Shown here piece by piece: positions 14,567-19,004 of a DNA stretch of 19,004 bases. The notes below the pieces were generated by a model. It was not told the origin of the DNA. It did not search any database and was given only the letters and a program-made list of their open reading frames with translations. Each line of letters begins with the position of its first letter. The first letter of the stretch is position 1. Source of the DNA: Desulfamplus sp. Lineage in GTDB: Bacteria > Desulfobacterota > Desulfobacteria > Desulfobacterales > Desulfobacteraceae. The position numbers and the translations under genes are program-made. The stretch spans positions 1 through 19,004 of the forward strand of contig JADFYT010000014.1 of the NCBI GenBank assembly GCA_015232935.1. Direction: 5' to 3'.

Positions 14567-16779
14567 CAGAAGCCGAATCTAACCGCAAGGGATCTGGTTT
14601 CTTGTAATAATCCGATAATGGCTCCAATGGCCATCCCCGTACTCTCAGAAGCCTTCTCAATCCTGATTCCATTTTCCAGTGCCCGCACTAAAGCGGATTG
14701 AGCAAAAGAGGGACCTGGTATCACGACCCCGTTCAGATACAACTCTTTTCTTGTCGGATCAATACATTGATCTACCCATTGGTAAGCAGATTGCAATGGC
14801 TCATCTGCAAATTCATCTACCGAGAATGGAGTCACCCGCTGGTTAATTTCTATAAATCCGGCTAAAACGGGCATTGTTAATTCTGCTGCCCATGGAAAAT
14901 CCTTCTTGTGCCAGATCAGTTCTGCAAGATAAAAAGGTGCACTGCAGCCACTTTGAAGTGCAATCTTTCCCTTGGAGGTTAATTTTAAGCCGGAGTCCAG
15001 AAGGCCAATATTTTCCAGAAGCTCTGTTTTATCTGCGAAATCCACCTCAAGGGCGGATGCACTCTGCTTCATTTCATGGATCATTTCATTATACTGGTTA
15101 AAAATTACCCTGATCTTCTTGTAGTTCAACTCCTGGCAATCTCTTTTATGAGTGCATTCATTGCAGGGAAAGATGGATAGAGCGGACTTAAGCATGGCTA
15201 TCTGTTTTTTGACAGCACTCAACTCGTTTGTTTTTCTTGTCGTGTCAATTTTTATATTGCATTGATCAATCCCGAATTTGAATTGCTCTGTTTTCTGGAT
15301 AAATTTCAGGGCATTACGAGAACTTCCGCATCTGGCTTGAGGAATAAGCTCCTCAAGCTGGCACTGTTTTTCAACAAGCGGTGCCGTATCCCTGAATTTT
15401 TTCTGCCCTGCCCGGAGGCTCATCATGACAGAATTTTGACCCCCCCTTGTTGTGCTCCCTGCAAGAGCAAGTATGGCCTGAATATCGCATTTAAACCCGC
15501 TTTTAACAGCACTCAGGGAATGTATCACCAACATATCCTTAAGCAGGGCAACATCAATATGCTCTCCATTAACAAAAACAAGACACCCTTCTATATCTTT
15601 GCTTTCAGCAGGATCTGCAAGTTGACATATCCTTTTAAATTCAATGCTTGAAACGTCTCTTGGCTGAGTTTGCCCGGGCACAATGACCTTGGATGTTGTA
15701 AACACCACGGATTTTACCCTGGTGCTTATGGCCTGGGCGTCATACATGGTGCTGAAAACAACATCTATCAGATTTAGTGAGAGCAGAAGCTCTATCATCT
15801 CTGACCAGGCAGGATGGTTGTCTGAATGTAGAGCACCCACCTGACTGTATAATGCTGCGACAACCTTGTCGCGATCCTTTAACACGGGATAACGATTAAA
15901 CATGGCCGTGATCTTGGGGTTTGACAGTATTTCGGAAACACTCTCTCTGGTCTTTGGACAGTTTTGTACAGCCTGATCACAGAGTTCCTCTGAAGGCATT
16001 ATTATCAGAGCGGGAATAAGGCTCTCCTGTTTAAGTTTATCTACCAGGGGTTTTACGAATGATCTGGATGCCGGATACTTGACTGGCCTGTTCTCCTTAA
16101 GGGAGTTTTTGACTTTAGTGGCTATTTTTTTCTTCTGGAGAAGTGGAATCAAGTCATGCTCGGGAGTAAAATAGGCCATCACCTGCCTGTCATCACTAAC
16201 TGTTTTCAATTCTCCCCAGGAGCCATCACGCGTTTTCATCAGCCAGTCAAGGATTTCCCTGTGATTGGCTACAGGAGGGATAAACGCAACGACAGGAATC
16301 GCAAGAGGCAATCCAAGTATTACCTGTTCAAGACACGGCCCTGCATACTCGTCTCCTAACATGTCCAGATTTTCAAGCAGTAAAACATCCGGAAGGGTTT
16401 TGATATCACTGGAACATATTGCATCAATGCTGTCCCGCAAAAAATCAACTGACCATAGCGTAACAGCAGAGTTGCTCTCCACATATTCAAAGCGGGATTT
16501 TACTGAAAGAGACTCACTGCCAAGACCAGCCCTGATTCCATAAAGCTTAAAAGGTGAAAAGGTAACCGGAGAAAAGGCTATCCATATTTTTTTATCTGAG
16601 GATACATATTTGTGTACAAGATTTGTAAGCAGACTTGTCTTGTACGCACCATCATTCATTATTACCAGACAATTTTTATTATTCCGCAGATTATCCATAA
16701 TAGCGGATGGTTTAAGCAAAACCTGCTGTTCAGCAATATTGTCAGATTTTTTCAGTATTTTTTTTAGCGACTTATCCAT
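14566..16779 (-). CDS. Degenerate Ski2/Mtr4-like helicase homologue
   Basis: 737 residues from ATG 16779. The fold and order of motifs follow Ski2/Mtr4/HelY-type DExH RNA helicases, but the catalytic motifs have decayed. Walker A is NDGAYKTS (about 42-49) instead of GSGKT. Motif II is LENLD (134-138) instead of DEVH. Motif III is IPP (166-168) instead of SAT. The QxxGRAGR motif VI reads KRICQLADPAESKD. The family frame is still clear: VGALHSDNHPAWSEMIELLL, VVFSTMYDAQ, VKSVVFTTSK, a Cys motif FPCNECTHKRDC like the HPCHxCPDRE of HelY, and LTSKGKIAL. ATP hydrolysis seems unlikely, so a binding or scaffold role is suggested (inference). Frames from 16800 or 16881 are possible starts, but their extra residues overlap aroK or lack an RBS. 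It lies 59 bp after aroK on the same strand. Confidence 0.72.
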   Translation of the reverse strand: MDKSLKKILKKSDNIAEQQVLLKPSAIMDNLRNNKNCLVIMNDGAYKTSLLTNLVHKYVSSDKKIWIAFSPVTFSPFKLYGIRAGLGSESLSVKSRFEYVESNSAVTLWSVDFLRDSIDAICSSDIKTLPDVLLLENLDMLGDEYAGPCLEQVILGLPLAIPVVAFIPPVANHREILDWLMKTRDGSWGELKTVSDDRQVMAYFTPEHDLIPLLQKKKIATKVKNSLKENRPVKYPASRSFVKPLVDKLKQESLIPALIIMPSEELCDQAVQNCPKTRESVSEILSNPKITAMFNRYPVLKDRDKVVAALYSQVGALHSDNHPAWSEMIELLLSLNLIDVVFSTMYDAQAISTRVKSVVFTTSKVIVPGQTQPRDVSSIEFKRICQLADPAESKDIEGCLVFVNGEHIDVALLKDMLVIHSLSAVKSGFKCDIQAILALAGSTTRGGQNSVMMSLRAGQKKFRDTAPLVEKQCQLEELIPQARCGSSRNALKFIQKTEQFKFGIDQCNIKIDTTRKTNELSAVKKQIAMLKSALSIFPCNECTHKRDCQELNYKKIRVIFNQYNEMIHEMKQSASALEVDFADKTELLENIGLLDSGLKLTSKGKIALQSGCSAPFYLAELIWHKKDFPWAAELTMPVLAGFIEINQRVTPFSVDEFADEPLQSAYQWVDQCIDPTRKELYLNGVVIPGPSFAQSALVRALENGIRIEKASESTGMAIGAIIGLLQETRSLAVRFGF

Positions 16780-16838
16780 ATCTTGATTAGACCTCATCAT
16801 GATTCGGGGTGGACAGGCGGGCAACGGCCATGAGCTTA

Positions 16839-17411
16839 TTACCCCTGGTTGTTTGCAAACATCTCCAAAACAAGACTGCATACAGCTTCCGGTGCAAGAC
16901 CTGTAGTATCTACCTGAATGAATCTGGCATACAGATCTTTGCGTTCGTTGAGCAACTCAGCTATACGTGCCCTGGGATCATCAACTTGAAGCAGAGGTCT
17001 CTCAATGTCTTTGTCGCCTGAAACACGGGCGACAATCTCATCTGGTTTTGCAACAAGACAAAAAATTACTCCCCGTTTTTCAAGAAGTCCGTTATTTTTA
17101 CCATCCTCCAATTGATAGCCATTTTTTCCCTCCAGGGTATCGGAATTGAAACGATCAAGCATCATTCCGCCTCCTGTGGAAATTACCAGTCTATCCTGTT
17201 GGGCAAGCTCCAAAGCAAGCTCTTGTTCCATTTTCCTGAATGCGGCCTCTCCTTTGGTTTTAAATATCTCAGCCACAGTCATATTGTGCCGTGACATGAT
17301 TACTTCATCAGTATCCAGAAATCTGTATCCCAGTTTCTTTGCCAGCAGTTTGCCAACTGTGGTTTTACCTGTTCCCATAAATCCTGTGAGAATAATATTT
17401 TGATTATCCAT
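16839..17411 (-). CDS. aroK: Shikimate kinase
   Basis: Shikimate kinase phosphorylates shikimate with ATP, the fifth step of the shikimate pathway. The 190-residue protein has Walker A GFMGTGKTT (10-18), the DTD motif (33-35) that binds shikimate and magnesium, the Arg of AFRKME (59), STGGGMM (78-84) and the lid Arg in IERPLL. An extra stretch of about 20 mostly polar residues (about 88-108, FNSDTLEGKNGYQLEDGKNN) lies between GGGMMLD and GLLEKRGVIF, where typical enzymes continue directly. It stays in frame and does not hit a catalytic residue. AAGGA lies about 12 bases before the ATG. It is downstream of aroQ by 187 bp, and both serve the same pathway. Confidence 0.95.
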   Translation of the reverse strand: MDNQNIILTGFMGTGKTTVGKLLAKKLGYRFLDTDEVIMSRHNMTVAEIFKTKGEAAFRKMEQELALELAQQDRLVISTGGGMMLDRFNSDTLEGKNGYQLEDGKNNGLLEKRGVIFCLVAKPDEIVARVSGDKDIERPLLQVDDPRARIAELLNERKDLYARFIQVDTTGLAPEAVCSLVLEMFANNQG

Positions 17412-17503
17412 AAATAGTTAATTTTCCTTCTTTTAAAAAAATGCTTACCAAAGAGGTGTGTTTGTGATTTTCCTGATGATTCAATGTGGCACGTGCACCA
17501 TGG

Positions 17504-17519
17504 TGGCACACAAGTGCCA
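17504..17519. other. Small hairpin between aroQ and aroK
   Basis: TGGCAC (17504-17509) and GTGCCA (17514-17519) form a perfect 6-bp stem with a 4-nt loop in the 187-bp gap between aroQ and aroK. A near-palindrome TGGCACGTGCACCA lies just to the left. No T-run follows, so a regulatory or processing role is only a possibility. The rest of the gap shows nothing recognisable. Confidence 0.35.
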
Positions 17520-17598
17520 TGAATGTTTGAAAAAATACTTGCCGTAAAATATACTTGCGAGTTCTATGATGCAAGGCCGGGCAAAAAACAGACATCTG

Positions 17599-18213
17599 TT
17601 ATTGTTCATCAGATATCAAACCCCACAGAGCCCTTAACCCGAGCAGATAGCTGTTGACTCCAAATCCTGTAATCTGCCCCTTTGCAACAGGAGCAATTAC
17701 CGAGATATGCCTGAATGGTTCTCGGGCATGAACATGAGACATATGCACCTCAACAACCGGAATTGCGAGTATCCCCAGAGCATCCATGATAGCGTAGCTG
17801 TAATGGGTCCATGCACCGGCATTGATAATGACCCCGTCCACTATTTCCCGCTCACCAGCCATGCCATTCATATCCTCTTTCTGCCCGCTGACAACTGCCG
17901 GTGTATCTGCCTGGCCATTATTCATTTTTTTATGTTCTTGCCCGCAAATTTCAATCAAGCCAAAATCGCAGCGAATCTGCTCATGTTCATCAGCTTCACG
18001 GTTCAGAATATTATTCTGATGAACCTGATGAATCCTTTCCACCATTTCCCCTTCATGGTTGGTTTGAAAACACTCCACTGATACGCCAAGCTCCAGGGCA
18101 AGCTGTCCTATCTTTTGATCAATTTCCTTGAGGGTAATCGTGCCGTACTGATCAGGGTCACGCTTTCCAAACATGTTCAGATTAATTCCATGCAAAACAA
18201 TAATCTTTTTCAT
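17599..18213 (-). CDS. aroQ: Type II 3-dehydroquinate dehydratase with large insertion
   Basis: Type II dehydroquinase converts 3-dehydroquinate to 3-dehydroshikimate in the shikimate pathway. Catalytic residues are visible: Arg18 and Tyr23 (GKRDPDQYG), Asn131 (INAGAW), His157 (VEVHMS) and Arg164 (HAREPF). The usual enzyme has about 145-150 residues. This one has 204, because about 57 extra residues (about 66-124) sit between NHEGEMVERIHQ and VDGVIINAGA. The insert is polar, with KKMNNGQADT and GQKEDMNGMAG. ATG 18213 is chosen because GGAG lies 6 bases upstream and homology starts at MKKIIVLHG; the open frame reaches further upstream without support. It leads a leftward group with aroK. Confidence 0.95.
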   Translation of the reverse strand: MKKIIVLHGINLNMFGKRDPDQYGTITLKEIDQKIGQLALELGVSVECFQTNHEGEMVERIHQVHQNNILNREADEHEQIRCDFGLIEICGQEHKKMNNGQADTPAVVSGQKEDMNGMAGEREIVDGVIINAGAWTHYSYAIMDALGILAIPVVEVHMSHVHAREPFRHISVIAPVAKGQITGFGVNSYLLGLRALWGLISDEQ

Positions 18214-18296
18214 AAAAAACTCCAGTAGTATAAGACAAGAAGCGGTTGAGACTTCCATTTTTATTTTCAGTTTGCTCACAATAAACCTTGATGGTC

Positions 18297-18326
18297 GTTA
18301 TAAAGCCACCAAATCATGAAAATCAA
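18297..18326 (-). promoter_or_regulatory. Possible promoter for aroQ-aroK
   Basis: Read on the minus strand, TTGATT (18326-18321) is followed 17 bases later by TTATAA (18303-18298). This is a plausible sigma70-type promoter with a leader of about 80 nt to the aroQ ATG. The matches are moderate, so the call is tentative. Confidence 0.4.
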
Positions 18327-18531
18327 ATGTATTTTGGTATGTTTCATATCACCTCAAAAGTAGTTTGTGCTTTTTTTGAGAAAATCCCCTGAAAATTGGA
18401 ATCAGGTTAAAAAAAGTGTAAACCAGCAAATGAAACATGCCTATGTTTTCATGGCAAAGCATCAGGTAGAAGTCATCCAGAACATAATTATAGTCAACTT
18501 TTTTCACTGTCAAATGTTTAAAATTTTATGC

Positions 18532-18560
18532 TTGACAGCCCCAATTACTCTATCTAATAT
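18532..18560 (+). promoter_or_regulatory. Near-consensus sigma70-type promoter for the MCP gene
   Basis: TTGACA (18532-18537), 17 bases, then TAATAT (18555-18560) is almost perfect sigma70 consensus. Transcription from about 18567 would give a leader of about 190 nt before the chemoreceptor start. Confidence 0.6.
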
Positions 18561-18599
18561 CATAGCCTGTTTTTACAAGCTATACTCTGTTTTTCCTGC

Positions 18600-18647
18600 G
18601 GCAAAAGCAGACAGGTTATATATGGCAAAAGCAGGCAGACTATAGAA
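18600..18647 (+). repeat. 24-bp tandem repeat in MCP leader
   Basis: Two adjacent 24-bp units both begin GGCAAAAGCAG (18600-18623 and 18624-18647) and continue with similar CAGGTTATATAT / GCAGACTATAGAA sequence. The repeat lies inside the predicted 5' leader. Small stems such as ATAGC/GCTAT (about 18562-18583) and CCTG/CAGG surround it. The role is unknown; binding of a regulator or RNA structure is possible. Confidence 0.5.
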
Positions 18648-18759
18648 TAAAATTAGAATTTCTCTCCGCCTATTGTGCCAAGCGTATCTTATTGTAAAAT
18701 TTTCCATACTATTGAAGTTGTAAATAATACAAGTAGTAAAAAGGAGGATGGTCGAACAA

Positions 18760-19004
18760 ATGAAATTTTTTAATAACCTTAAAATGGCCACAAAATTAGT
18801 TGGCGGATTTGGTATTGTGCTACTGCTGTTTGTCTGTGTCATGGCTATTTACCATGTAACTGTCAGATCAACCGCAAGGAATTTTGAGAATCTGATGGAA
18901 GTAAATGTTGCTATTGCAGCACAAGCCGCTGATATCAAGACTCTTATGAAACAGTGCCGCATTGATGAAAAAAACTTTCTTTCCACTCTTGATACCAAAT
19001 ATCT
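18760..19004 (+). CDS. Methyl-accepting chemotaxis protein, N-terminal part
   Basis: The frame from ATG 18760 runs off the window end after about 81 codons. It begins MKFFNNLKMATKLVGGFG, then a membrane helix (IVLLLFVCVMAIYHV), then a helical periplasmic segment (NFENLMEVNVAIAAQAADIKT, CRIDEKNFL). The short basic start ahead of one membrane span and the long helix with RIDEKNFL are typical of bacterial chemoreceptors with a helical-bundle sensor. AAGGAGG lies at 18741-18747. An in-frame ATG at 18748 directly abuts this site, so 18760 is the better start. The cytoplasmic signalling part lies beyond the window, so the family call rests on the N-terminus only. Confidence 0.75.
   Translation, partial: MKFFNNLKMATKLVGGFGIVLLLFVCVMAIYHVTVRSTARNFENLMEVNVAIAAQAADIKTLMKQCRIDEKNFLSTLDTKY

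Larger units (their letters stand above)
18214..18759. other. Divergent intergenic region between aroQ and the MCP gene
   Basis: About 545 bases with no gene I can support. It contains a possible aroQ promoter at its left side and, at its right side, a near-consensus promoter and a tandem repeat in the leader of the chemotaxis gene. The middle (about 18327-18531) is A+T-rich and shows no recognisable feature. Open frames here have no family resemblance and no good RBS. Confidence 0.5.

Noticed and set aside
16780..16881. Longer N-terminus for the helicase-like protein
   Set aside because: The extra residues overlap the end of aroK, lack a convincing RBS and do not resemble the helicase family.
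18367..18645. 92-codon plus-strand open frame upstream of the chemoreceptor gene
   Set aside because: It has no RBS or family resemblance, and it overlaps the near-consensus promoter and tandem repeat.
18600..18647. Possible c-di-GMP (GEMM) riboswitch suggested by GGCAAA in the leader
   Set aside because: The rest of the GEMM consensus (paired stems and the GGGACGCAAAGC-like second half) is not present; only a tandem repeat is supported.

Overview
The window (about 42% G+C by eye) looks like a chromosomal segment of a Desulfobacterota bacterium, most likely Desulfobacterales. This is inferred from the mix of MglA/roadblock genes, DUF4388, a TolB-like N-terminal protein and many TTG starts behind strong Shine-Dalgarno sites. 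No rRNA, tRNA or CRISPR array is visible.

Left edge (1-2080): a graveyard of insertion sequences. An ISKra4-type transposase, cut by the window edge, is interrupted by a 67-70 bp repeat with two small hairpins. It abuts the 3' half of an IS630-type transposase, which runs straight into an AEC-family transporter that seems to have lost its own start codon. A short G+C-richer block with inverted repeats follows.

Housekeeping block (2081-4986): queA with a translationally coupled DUF2065 gene on the minus strand, divergent from gatB on the plus strand. A good sigma70-type promoter lies before gatB.

Central cluster (5277-14489): the accessory core. In order it encodes a secreted TolB-like N-terminal-domain protein with three PFWKFW repeats, a MoxR/CoxD-like AAA+ ATPase, a roadblock/LC7 (MglB-like) protein, an MglA-type small GTPase, a 717-residue protein with three related helical repeats around an acidic linker, a zinc-ribbon mini-protein, a small three-helix membrane protein, a DUF4388 protein on the opposite strand, and a CoxE-like VWA protein. 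MoxR/CoxD ATPases normally work with CoxE-like VWA proteins, here about 5.7 kb apart, and roadblock proteins normally regulate MglA GTPases. The layout therefore suggests a polarity or GTPase module nested inside a MoxR-VWA chaperone pair. Three of these proteins end in a basic-aromatic tail. Two copies of a roughly 100 bp MITE-like element and a second copy of the 67-70 bp repeat punctuate the cluster.

Right part (14566-18213, minus strand): aroQ, aroK and a 737-residue Ski2/Mtr4-like helicase homologue whose NTPase motifs have all decayed. AroK and AroQ carry unusual polar insertions. The window ends in the first 82 codons of a methyl-accepting chemotaxis protein, behind a near-consensus promoter and a roughly 190-nt leader containing a 24-bp tandem repeat.
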